This document shows positions 15,413 through 22,594 of a stretch of 64,000 bases of DNA, piece by piece. The notes under the pieces were generated by a model. That model was not told the DNA's origin. It saw only the letters and a list, made by a program, of their open reading frames with translations, and did not search any database. How positions within the stretch are numbered: position 1 is the first letter of the stretch; every line of letters begins with the position of its first letter. The stretch spans positions 62,001 to 126,000 of the forward strand of contig NZ_BNBO01000009.1 in assembly GCF_014655955.1 (NCBI RefSeq), read 5' to 3'. The position numbers and the translations under genes are program-made. The stretch comes from Kitasatospora indigofera (GTDB lineage Bacteria; Actinomycetota; Actinomycetes; Streptomycetales; Streptomycetaceae).

Positions 15413-16408
15413 CTATCCGGCCTGGGCGGCCAGGGCGCCGCGGTACCAGGCGAGGGTGGCGTCGAGCGCCTCCGTGAGCGGGGTGGGCCGGAGGCCGAAC
15501 TCGCGCTCGAAGGCGGAGGAGTCGAGGATCTGCGGCTCGGTGTGCTGGTAGAACATCTCGGCGTACTCGGCCATGAAGGTCTCGTCGAAGGGGCCGACGG
15601 GCCGGGGCTCGTCCAGGACGAGGGTCCGCAGCGGCCGGCCGACTCGCTCCGCGATCATCCGGTGGATCTGCCGGGTGGTGACGGCCGGCGCGGTCGGCAG
15701 GTGCCAGATCCGGCCGTCGGCCTCGGGGTGGGCGGCCAGCGTGGCCAGGCCGGCGGCGACGTCGCCGATGTAGGTGTAGCTGTGCGGCAGGTCGATGTCG
15801 CCCAGGCCGAGCACCTCCCCGCCGGTCAGCGCGGCGGGGAAGACCGCGCCGCCCAGGCTGGAGTTGATCACCGCGGGGCCGAGGAAGTCGGCCGACCGGC
15901 CGAGCGTCACCCGGGCCCGGCCCGAGCGGTGGGCGTCGAGGTAGACCTCGTCGAGCCGGGCCCGCATCCGGCCCTTGCGGCTGGTCGCGCGCCAGGGGGT
16001 GGACTCGGTCATGACCTCGCCGCCGGTCTCGCCGTAGGGGTACAGCGTGTCCAGGACGACCAGTCGCGCGCCGGTGGCCCCGACCGCGCCGAGCAACGCC
16101 TGCTGGACCCGCGGCAGCACCTCGGTCTGCAGGTGGTAGGCGACATTGACGCAGTGGTGGACGACCGCGGCGCCCTCGACGGCGCGCCGGACGTCCTCGG
16201 GCCTGGTCACGTCGGCCGCGTACCGCTCGACCGGGGCGGCGACGGCTCCGGCCGGGCCGGCCGGGGTGGAGGCGGCGACGGCGGGGCCGGCGCCCGAGCG
16301 GTTGACCAGCCGGACGCGGTGGCCCCGGCCGGCCAGTTCGGCGGCGAGGGTGCTGCCGGCCGGGCCGGAACCGAGGACGACGTGCAGCTGGGGCTGGGTG
16401 GAGGTCAT
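15413..16408 (-). CDS. NAD-dependent epimerase/dehydratase
   Basis: A 331-aa extended-SDR protein. The N-terminal Rossmann motif GSGPAGSTLA departs slightly from GxxGxxG. DTLYPYGETGG carries a Tyr at the usual catalytic place, and the C-terminal part (FEREFGLRPTPLTEALDATLAWYRG) is typical of the family. The substrate is probably a nucleotide sugar or a small ketone/alcohol; sequence cannot tell. It has a well-formed promoter with repeats (16433-16478) suggesting tight control, yet no regulator gene is next to it. Confidence 0.85.
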   Translation of the reverse strand: MTSTQPQLHVVLGSGPAGSTLAAELAGRGHRVRLVNRSGAGPAVAASTPAGPAGAVAAPVERYAADVTRPEDVRRAVEGAAVVHHCVNVAYHLQTEVLPRVQQALLGAVGATGARLVVLDTLYPYGETGGEVMTESTPWRATSRKGRMRARLDEVYLDAHRSGRARVTLGRSADFLGPAVINSSLGGAVFPAALTGGEVLGLGDIDLPHSYTYIGDVAAGLATLAAHPEADGRIWHLPTAPAVTTRQIHRMIAERVGRPLRTLVLDEPRPVGPFDETFMAEYAEMFYQHTEPQILDSSAFEREFGLRPTPLTEALDATLAWYRGALAAQAG

Positions 16409-16432
16409 GACATTTCCCGTTCTGTTGGCGGT

Positions 16433-16478
16433 GCTTGCAACAGTTAGAGACTATAACGCTTGCTAGAGGTGCACGCAA
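16433..16478 (-). promoter_or_regulatory. promoter and repeat operator of the epimerase gene
   Basis: On the minus strand TTGCGT (16478-16473) and TATAGT (16455-16450) are separated by 17 nt, a near-ideal vegetative promoter. Two copies of GCTTGC(A/T)A lie at 16433-16440 and 16458-16465, 25 nt apart and flanking the -10, and would suit a repressor. Confidence 0.6.
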
Positions 16479-16901
16479 CGCCCGGCCGCGGAGCTGCCCC
16501 GGCGCGCGGCGGTCGGGCGTCGCTGCCGGGCGTCGCGGTCGGATGTCGCGGCCGGGTGGCCGGTGTCGTTGTCGCCGTCAGGGCCGCCGCCCATGAAGCA
16601 GCCGGGCGTGCCGGCCGGGGCCCCGGCGGCGGCCGCGCGCGTCCTCGCCGGCGCCTTCGGCCTGCTCCGCGCGGTGCCCGGGTGTCCCGGGGCGCGGCCG
16701 GCGTGGCGCGGGCCCGGGGCGCCCGGCGGGCGGCGGTGAAACAGGATGGACCGGAATGCGGACGTCTGCGATGCTGCGGCGGTGGACCGCCCGGCCGGCA
16801 GGGTGGCGGACGCGGCGGTGCGGGCGTGGCGGACGGCGGGTGCGCGCCGCCGGGCGCCGGGCGCCCGGTGCCCGGCCGGCTCCCCGACCGTCTGAGGACC
16901 C
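16479..16901. other. intergenic gap, nothing convincing
   Basis: This is GC-rich sequence between the epimerase promoter and the AEC transporter. The open frames have no family features or ribosome-binding sites; a 48-codon frame from 16591 is low complexity. Confidence 0.5.
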
Positions 16902-17912
16902 ATGCCCTCCCTGTATCCGCTGCTCTCCGCCTTCGTCCCGATCTGGGTGCTCACCGCCGTCGGCTACCTGCTCGCCCGGACGGGGCTGCTGGGGGAGCAC
17001 GCCGAGGACGTCCTCGGCCGGTTCGTCTTCCACGTGGCCATGCCCGCGGCCCTGTTCGGCATGCTGGCGCGGACGCCGCTCGGCTCCTTCGTCAACGCCT
17101 CGATGCTGGCCTTCGCGGCCGGCACGGTGCTGGCCTCGCTGCTGGGTGTCGCGGTCAGCCGCTGGGTCTTCGGCCGCCGGCCGGCCGACCAGGCGATCAG
17201 CGCGATGGCCGCCGGATACGTGAACTCCGCCAACCTGGGCATCCCGGTGGCGGTCCAGGTGCTGGGCGACGCCACCTTCATCGCCCCGGTGCTGCTCTTC
17301 CAGGTCCTGCTGGTCACGCCGGTCGTCCTGGCCACCCTGGAGGCGGGCGGCGCCGGACCGGAGCGTCCCGGCGGGCCGGGCGCGGAGGCCGCCTCCGGCG
17401 GGCACGGACCGGCGTCCCGCCCCGCGGCGGACCGGCTCCGCCGGGTGCTGCTGCTCCCGTTGCGCAATCCGGTGATCCTGGCCTCGGGGCTCGGCTGCGC
17501 CGTCTCGGCGTCCGGCCGGCACCTGCCGCAGGCCCTGGCGCACTCCTGCGAGCTGCTCGGCGGCGCGGGCGTGCCGACCGCCCTGGTCGTCCTCGGCATG
17601 TCGCTGCACGGCCGCCCGGCCGTGTCCGGGGCCGGCCTGCCGGCCGAGGTCGGCGCGTCCGTGCTGATCAAGACGCTGGTGCAGCCGCTGGTGGCCTTCG
17701 CGGTGGGCAGTCTCGTCCTGCGGCTGCCCCCGCACCAGCTGCTCGCCGTGGTGGTCTGCTCCGCGCTGCCGACCGCGCAGAACGTGTTCGTCTACGCCCG
17801 CCAGTACGAGTTGAGCACCGTGCTGGCCCGCGACTCCGTGCTGTACTCCACCCTGCTCTCGATGGTCACCCTGTCGGGCGCCGCCTGGGTCCTGGGCTCG
17901 GCCCCGCACTGA
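16902..17912 (+). CDS. AEC family transporter (auxin-efflux-carrier type)
   Basis: A 336-aa membrane protein with about 10 hydrophobic segments in two halves and the family signature around GYVNSANLGIPVAVQVLGD and the C-terminal CSALPTAQNVFVYARQYE. A Gly/Pro-rich cytoplasmic loop near residues 145-175 separates the halves. Bacterial relatives export or exchange organic acids such as malate. The start ATG at 16902 agrees with the family N-terminus. Monocistronic. Confidence 0.88.
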   Translation: MPSLYPLLSAFVPIWVLTAVGYLLARTGLLGEHAEDVLGRFVFHVAMPAALFGMLARTPLGSFVNASMLAFAAGTVLASLLGVAVSRWVFGRRPADQAISAMAAGYVNSANLGIPVAVQVLGDATFIAPVLLFQVLLVTPVVLATLEAGGAGPERPGGPGAEAASGGHGPASRPAADRLRRVLLLPLRNPVILASGLGCAVSASGRHLPQALAHSCELLGGAGVPTALVVLGMSLHGRPAVSGAGLPAEVGASVLIKTLVQPLVAFAVGSLVLRLPPHQLLAVVVCSALPTAQNVFVYARQYELSTVLARDSVLYSTLLSMVTLSGAAWVLGSAPH

Positions 17913-18420
17913 CGCGGGCCGGCGAAGGCCGGACGGTGACCCCGGGCAGGTCGCCGCGCCGGCGTCCGGTCCCGTGCGGGAGCCCGTGCTGGAGCCCGCG
18001 GCGCAGTCCGCGCCCCTGCCTGCGCCTGCGCCCACGCCCGTGCCGAGCGCCGGCCGGGTGCCGCGCCGGTGGTCGAACCCACGTCCGGGAGAAGGTCTTT
18101 CCTACCCCATCCGACCGATGGGGACTCGCCAAAACCTCGACGCGGGTGGCGGAATCGGCCAAGGTCCCCACCTGGGACGGAAGGTGACGGTACGTCTACC
18201 GAGGGTAGGCCTACCTGCCGGTTCCGGATCCTGGTGGGGCGGACGGCTCGCGCCAAGGTGGCCGAAAAGATTCGTCCCACAATCGAATATGCCAATGGAA
18301 TGTTCGTCATACGGAAACCCTGAGTAGCCTTCCGTGTCGGAACAGCGACTCGACATGGCCGTCCAGGTTGCGCCTGCTCAGCGGCGACCTGCTGCCGAAA
18401 AACCCTCAGAAGGAGCCCGT
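17913..18420. other. leader region of the roadblock operon
   Basis: A 508-base gap without a credible gene. It becomes less GC-rich toward 18265-18330, where the operon promoter is likely. A perfect 12-bp palindrome GGTAGGCCTACC lies at 18204-18215. A tRNA-Leu-like fragment (GGTGGCGGAATCGGC near 18145) cannot be folded into a tRNA. Confidence 0.5.
18204..18215. promoter_or_regulatory. palindrome GGTAGGCCTACC, candidate operator
   Basis: A perfect 12-bp palindrome about 205 nt upstream of the first roadblock gene, in the only regulatory-looking stretch before the operon. Confidence 0.35.
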
Positions 18421-18804
18421 GTGCCGGGTATCGACGAATGCCTGTCCCAGGCGATGGAGATAGCGGGAGCGCGCGGCGCGAGCCTGATCGACTGGAGCAG
18501 CGGGCTTGCCCTCGGCGCCGCGGGGGACAGTCCCAACGGGGACCACGAGGCGGTGGCGGCGGAGGCAACTGACCTGCTGCGCGCGGCTGCTGACAGTCCG
18601 ACATTCGCCGACGAGAACGACGTCAGGATCCCCCTTCAGGACATCATCGTCACGGGTGGCCGAAGCTATCACCTGTTCTGCTTCGTGAGCACCGTGTTCG
18701 ACAGCAGGCTCGCCCTGCACCTCTGGCTGGACCGCGCCGACGGCAACCTGGCCGGCGCGCGCTACCGCCTGCAGGCGCTCGCCGAGGAGCTGGTGCTGGC
18801 ATGA
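18421..18804 (+). CDS. roadblock/LC7-like protein 1
   Basis: 127 aa from a GTG at 18421 with AAGGAG 5 nt upstream. The pattern (ARGASLIDWSSGLALGA ... LQDIIVTGGRSYHLFCFV ... LALHLWLDRADGNLAGARYRLQALAEEL) is the roadblock/LC7 fold and parallels the protein at 20587-20961 along its length. In bacteria such proteins regulate Ras-like GTPases (MglB type) or serve as scaffolds. The stop overlaps the next start by 4 nt (ATGA). Confidence 0.75.
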   Translation: MPGIDECLSQAMEIAGARGASLIDWSSGLALGAAGDSPNGDHEAVAAEATDLLRAAADSPTFADENDVRIPLQDIIVTGGRSYHLFCFVSTVFDSRLALHLWLDRADGNLAGARYRLQALAEELVLA

Positions 18805-19013
18805 CTCCCGCCGAAGAACCGGCCGGACGCGAGGCCGCCGGCCCGTCCCGTACCGCTCCGGGCGCAGCCCGCCCGGCCGAATCCGACACCTTTCGGCCAC
18901 CGCCCCCGGCCCGGGCCGCCCACCCCATGACGGCCCGGCCGGTCGCCGCCCGGCGCGGTTCCGTCCGTCGTACCGCCCTCCGTCACCCCCTCGCCCGCCG
19001 GCGGCCGGCATGA
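18801..19013 (+). CDS. small Arg/Pro/Ala-rich ORF inside the roadblock operon
   Basis: 70 codons. Its ATG overlaps the previous stop by 4 nt and its stop overlaps the next ATG by 4 nt (ATGA at both ends), the arrangement seen in coupled operon genes. The sequence is low complexity, basic at the C-terminus (RRGSVRRTALRHPLARRRPA), with no recognised domain. It may be a true small protein or a translated relay that couples the flanking genes. Confidence 0.5.
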   Translation: MTPAEEPAGREAAGPSRTAPGAARPAESDTFRPPPPARAAHPMTARPVAARRGSVRRTALRHPLARRRPA

Positions 19014-20032
19014 GCAGGCCACCGGTGCGCTACTGGCAGCCGCCCGGTGAGACGGTCGAGCGGCTGGCCGAGAGCCGGGCGACCGGTGCGCTGCACGGGG
19101 AGGCCGGCACCGTCCACCTGGCCGACGGCTGGGTGGTGCACGTCGAGAGTGACAAGGCCCTCGGGCTGGCCGGTCTGCTGACGGCCAGCGGGAGGGTCCC
19201 GGCCGAGGTCTGGCAGGAGACGGTCCGCACCTCGGGCCCGGACTGCCGGGTCGGCCGGGCACTGCTCGAACAGGGCCGGCTGACCCGCGGCGAGCTGGAG
19301 ATCTGCCACCTGGGCGCGCTGTACGACGCCGCGTTCTTCGTCCTCTGCGCGCGCTCCACGATGACCTGGTTCGAGCCCGGGGCGCGGCACTGGCTCGGGC
19401 CGGTGCGCCGGGTGAGCGCCCGTACCCTGCGCCGGGAGAGCGTGCGGCGGCGGGATGTGCTGGAGCGGATCTGGCCCTGGCCGCAGCTCGACAGCTCGCC
19501 GGTGGTGCCGGTGCCGGCCGGACATCGCCTCAGCGGTCCGCGCACCCGGGTTCCGGCCCCGAACCGGCGCCAGCGCGAGCTGCTGGCGCACGCCGACGGC
19601 CGGCGCACCCCGGGGGACCTCGCCCGGCTGCTGGGCCGCTCGGCCTTCAGTACCACCGTCGACGTCCGGCGGCTCGCCGCGGCCGGCCTGGTGGCGACCC
19701 CGTTCGGGACGGCCCCGGCGCCCGGCCTGGCCGCCGCGCCCCACGGGCCCGGGCCGGGGCCGGGGCCGGATGGCGCGGCCGAACCGGCCGGTCCGCCGCC
19801 GGCGTCCCCGCTGGACGCCGACACGGTGGAGATCACCCTGGCCGGCCTGGAGCGCCGGGTCCCGGGGGCGGCCCTGGCGGCCGTCCCCGGCGGACTGGCC
19901 GCCGCCCGCCGCCGGGCCGAGCCCCGGCCGTCCCGCCGCCCCACGCACGCAGCGGCCCAGCCGCTGTCCGTCAACGACCCGGACATCGCCCTGCTGCACC
20001 GGGTCCGAACCGCCCTGGAGGCCCGACTGTGA
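19010..20032 (+). CDS. DUF4388-like protein with winged-helix-like C-terminal half
   Basis: A 340-aa protein. Residues 10-130 (ATGALHGEAGTVHLADGWVVHVES, then LTASGRVPAEVWQETV) follow the DUF4388/PATAN pattern seen in regulators and Frz/Mgl-type signalling proteins. Residues 185-235 (RRQRELLAHADGRRTPGDLARLLGRSAFSTTVDVRRLAAAGLV) look like a winged helix. A Pro/Gly-rich tail follows. It sits between roadblock genes and overlaps the preceding small ORF by 4 nt. It may bind DNA or bridge the roadblock proteins; the function is unproven. Confidence 0.65.
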   Translation: MSRPPVRYWQPPGETVERLAESRATGALHGEAGTVHLADGWVVHVESDKALGLAGLLTASGRVPAEVWQETVRTSGPDCRVGRALLEQGRLTRGELEICHLGALYDAAFFVLCARSTMTWFEPGARHWLGPVRRVSARTLRRESVRRRDVLERIWPWPQLDSSPVVPVPAGHRLSGPRTRVPAPNRRQRELLAHADGRRTPGDLARLLGRSAFSTTVDVRRLAAAGLVATPFGTAPAPGLAAAPHGPGPGPGPDGAAEPAGPPPASPLDADTVEITLAGLERRVPGAALAAVPGGLAAARRRAEPRPSRRPTHAAAQPLSVNDPDIALLHRVRTALEARL

Positions 20033-20066
20033 CCCCCGCTCAGCCCGTCACCCGCCACCCGTGTCC

Positions 20067-20501
20067 ATGAGGCGAGCGCTCAAGCAGCGCGCCGGAAGGA
20101 GACAACTGATCGCCTTGGAGACGGACCTGTTGGCCGAGCTCCGTGCCCTGAGACACCGGGTGCCGCACCTGGCGGGCGGCCTGGTGGCCAGCGTGGACGG
20201 TCTGCTGATCGCCCACGACACGCACGGGACCGAGCCGACCGGCCTGGCCGCCCTCACCGCGGCCGCGCTCGGCCTGGCCCAGCGCCTGGCCGACAACACC
20301 GGGCAGGGCGACTTCCGGGAGTCGCTGGTCCGCGGCGAGCACGGCTACGTGGCGACGTACGCGGCGGGTTCCGCCTGCGTGCTCACCGTGCTGGCCCACC
20401 CGGACGTCAACGTGGGGCGCCTGCACCTGGAGGCACGGCGCTCCGCGGAACGCATCGGCGTCCTCCTGGAGGACTCCCTCGGCCCGAAAGAGGTGGGGTG
20501 A
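20067..20501 (+). CDS. roadblock/LC7-like protein 2
   Basis: About 144 aa. The core GGLVASVDGLLIAHDTHGTEPTGLAALTAAALGLAQRLA ... ACVLTVLAHPDVNVGRLHLEARRSAERI is a typical roadblock domain of the MglB/conservon type. The start is uncertain. ATG at 20067 is given, but the best Shine-Dalgarno (AAGGAG, 20096-20101) lies inside the frame and would serve a CTG at 20106 or TTG at 20115. Confidence 0.78.
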   Translation: MRRALKQRAGRRQLIALETDLLAELRALRHRVPHLAGGLVASVDGLLIAHDTHGTEPTGLAALTAAALGLAQRLADNTGQGDFRESLVRGEHGYVATYAAGSACVLTVLAHPDVNVGRLHLEARRSAERIGVLLEDSLGPKEVG

Positions 20502-20586
20502 CGACGACCGGCCCGACCCTCCCGACCGCGAACTTCCCCTGTACCGCAAGACGCACGAGCACTGACATCACGAATCGGAGTACGAC

Positions 20587-20961
20587 ATGACTGACGTAGA
20601 CGGCACCCTCAAGGCGGCCATGACCACGATCGAAGGGGCCATCGGGGCCGCACTGGTCGACTACAACAGCGGTATGGCCCTCGGCATCCTGGACGGCGCC
20701 GGCGGGCTCGACCTGAACGTGGCCGCGGCCGGCAACACCGACGTGGTGCGGGCCAAGATGCGCACGATGGACATGCTGGGCCTCAAGGACGGCATCGAGG
20801 ACATCCTCATCACGCTGTCCACCCAGTACCACATGATCCGGCCGCTGGGCGGGCGGACCGGCAAGGGCCTCTTCCTCTACCTGGCGCTGGACCGCGGCCG
20901 TGCCAACCTGGCGATGGCCCGCCACCAGCTCACCAAGATCGAGGCCGATCTGGAGATCTGA
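20587..20961 (+). CDS. roadblock/LC7-like protein 3
   Basis: 124 aa with GGAG upstream of the ATG. It parallels the first protein of the operon: GAALVDYNSGMALGIL, then IEDILITLSTQYHMIRPL, then LFLYLALDRGRANLAMARHQLTKIEADL. It probably forms homo- or heterodimers with the other roadblock proteins. No Ras-like GTPase, DUF742 or histidine kinase gene is adjacent, unlike the Streptomyces conservons. A GC hairpin follows the stop. Confidence 0.8.
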   Translation: MTDVDGTLKAAMTTIEGAIGAALVDYNSGMALGILDGAGGLDLNVAAAGNTDVVRAKMRTMDMLGLKDGIEDILITLSTQYHMIRPLGGRTGKGLFLYLALDRGRANLAMARHQLTKIEADLEI

Positions 20962-20984
20962 CCCAGGCGGTGCCAGCGGCCGCA

Positions 20985-21004
20985 CCGCCCCCCCCCGGGG
21001 GCGG
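20985..21004 (+). terminator. GC hairpin after the roadblock operon
   Basis: CCGCCCCC and GGGGGCGG pair around a CCCC loop 24 nt after the last roadblock stop. It includes a long C run that could be a sequencing or slippage hot spot. Confidence 0.55.
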
Positions 21005-21666
21005 GCGGCGGCACGGCGGGGAGTGGTCCTGGCGCGCGGCCGGAGCCACCGTACGGGCTTCCGCCCGCCCGCCGGCCTGCCCGACCGCGACTCCCAGGAC
21101 GTGTGCGACGAGCCGTCCGGGAGGGGCGGTCCCGCACGCACCGGCCTCGACCGCACCCGGGAAGGGGCGGTGGAGCAGCCACCGGGGGCGGGCCTTCGCG
21201 GCCCGCCCCCGGGCGTTCCAGCCGTCGGCCGGGCGTTCCAGTCGGCGTTGCACCGATCCGGCACTGCTCCCTTCCGGCACTGCTCCCGCCCCGCACGGCT
21301 CCCGTCCGGCACCGCACCCGACGCGGGTCCGCCCGTCGGCCGGCCCGCCCGAAGGCCGCTCTGCGGCCCGCCTCGCGGACCGGGGCAGGCGCGGACGTTG
21401 TGCCCGGCCGCCCCCCGCTACGCTTCGGCGCCCCCGCCCGGTGAGACCGGCGCCAGGTCCCTCCCGTCCGCTGTACGCCCGCTGTACGTCCGCTCCACAC
21501 CCGCGGCGCGTCCCGGCGTCCCGGCCCGGCGGGGCCAAACCGGCCTGCGGGCGGGTTCGCTCGTTCGTGTGGAGCACGTGGTGGTGCCGCCCGGATCCGG
21601 GGATCGGTCGGGCACGATGTGTCGCGTCCGCCCGATCCGGCTCACCCCTCACGGGAGGGTCCCGAC
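21005..21666. other. long intergenic stretch with short GC repeats
   Basis: About 660 bases without a credible gene. It contains short direct repeats of TCCGGCACTGCTCCC type around 21255-21310 and paired GGGCGTTCCAG copies near 21210-21240. Frames crossing it lack coding character. The promoter of the downstream kinase gene should lie near its end. Confidence 0.45.
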
Positions 21667-21807
21667 ATGCCCGTCACCAGCGCACCCGCCGCGACCGTCG
21701 GTACCGGCACCGGCACCGACGCGGCCCGGCCCGCCCGCCCCCGGTACGGGGAGCCGAGGAGCGGCCGCCCGCCGAGGCCGGCCGGCGGGGCCGCCCCATG
21801 CAGCTGA
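21667..21807 (+). CDS. 46-codon leader ORF overlapping the RsbW-RsbV fusion gene
   Basis: The ATG at 21667 has the strongest ribosome-binding site of the locus (GGGAGGG, 6 nt upstream). The frame encodes a Thr/Gly/Pro/Arg-rich 46-residue peptide and stops at 21807, 10 nt inside the next gene. It may couple translation to the downstream kinase domain, whose own site is weak. A frameshift joining the two frames is a less likely explanation. Confidence 0.45.
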   Translation: MPVTSAPAATVGTGTGTDAARPARPRYGEPRSGRPPRPAGGAAPCS

Positions 21808-22577
21808 CGATCGGTCGCGACGACCCCGACCTCGGCCGGGTGGAGGAGGAGATCGGCGCCCTGCTGGCCACCCTGCCGCTCGCCGCCGACGCCCACCACC
21901 AGGTCATCACGGCCGTCCTGGAGGCGGTGTCCAACGCCGTCCGGCACGGCCGGCGGTCCGGCGGGCTCGGATCGGTGCTGCTGGAGGCCGGGGTGGCGGA
22001 CGGCCACGTGGTGGTGACGGTGACCGACGACGGCCCCGGCTTCGACCCCGCCGCCTGCCCGGACCCGCGCACCCCCGAGCGCCTCCTGCTGCCCGGCGGC
22101 CGGGGCGTGTTCCTGATGCACCACCTCATGGACGGCGTCGACTTCGCCTTCCCGCCCGGCGGCGGGACCCGGGTCACGCTGCGCAAGTCCATCATCGCCA
22201 CCCCCGGCAGCGATGGCGGGCCCCCGGAAGGAGAACCACGGATGAACGTCTCGACCCGGACGTCCGGTGACGTCACCGTTCTCGGCTTCAAGGGCAGGAT
22301 CACCATCGGGGTCGGTGACGTGGCGCTGCGCAGGGCCGTCCACGAGGCCCTCGACAGCGGCGCCACCAAGATCCTGTTCAACCTCGCCGACGTGACCGCG
22401 ATCGACTCCTCGGGGGTCGGCGAGCTGGTCGGCAGCTACACCACCGCGAGCGACCGGGGCGCGAAGCTCGCGCTGTCCGACCTTCCCCCCAAGGTCCAGG
22501 ACATCCTGCAGATCACCCAGCTCGTCTCGGTCTTCAACGTCTACGACACCGAGGCGGAGGCGCTGGCGGGCCTCTGA
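21798..22577 (+). CDS. RsbW-type kinase domain fused in frame to RsbV-type STAS domain
   Basis: 259 aa. Residues 1-130 are a GHKL ATPase of the anti-sigma-factor kinase kind, with N box EAVSNAVRHG (42-51), G1 box DDGPGF (77-82) and G2 box GGRGVFLMHHL (100-110). Residues 149-259 are a STAS anti-anti-sigma domain with the phosphorylatable serine in AIDSSGVGELV (near 204). No stop codon separates them, though an internal GAAGGAG precedes Met149. These proteins are normally separate partners: the kinase phosphorylates the STAS serine and binds a sigma factor or other target. No sigma gene is nearby. The start is ATG 21798, where similarity begins; its own Shine-Dalgarno is weak. Confidence 0.8.
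   Translation: MQLTIGRDDPDLGRVEEEIGALLATLPLAADAHHQVITAVLEAVSNAVRHGRRSGGLGSVLLEAGVADGHVVVTVTDDGPGFDPAACPDPRTPERLLLPGGRGVFLMHHLMDGVDFAFPPGGGTRVTLRKSIIATPGSDGGPPEGEPRMNVSTRTSGDVTVLGFKGRITIGVGDVALRRAVHEALDSGATKILFNLADVTAIDSSGVGELVGSYTTASDRGAKLALSDLPPKVQDILQITQLVSVFNVYDTEAEALAGL
22226..22244 (+). promoter_or_regulatory. internal ribosome-binding site and start for a free STAS protein
   Basis: GAAGGAG followed at 8 nt by ATG (22242) lies within the fusion gene at the domain boundary. It could yield a separate 111-aa STAS protein (22242-22577) in addition to the fusion. Confidence 0.6.
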
Positions 22578-22594
22578 GCCGCTCCGGCGGGCCG

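Noticed and set aside
13548..16478. 976-codon minus-strand open frame
   Set aside because: It covers the GltD-like gene antisense and the epimerase in another frame; no family features.
16591..16737. 48-codon frame starting MKQPGVPAG
   Set aside because: No ribosome-binding site, low-complexity Ala/Gly/Arg/Pro composition, no conserved feature.
18055..18160. tRNA-like fragments (GGTCGAACCCAC and GGTGGCGGAATCGGC)
   Set aside because: The segments resemble a T loop and a tRNA-Leu 5' end but lie on incompatible strands and spacings; no cloverleaf can be folded.
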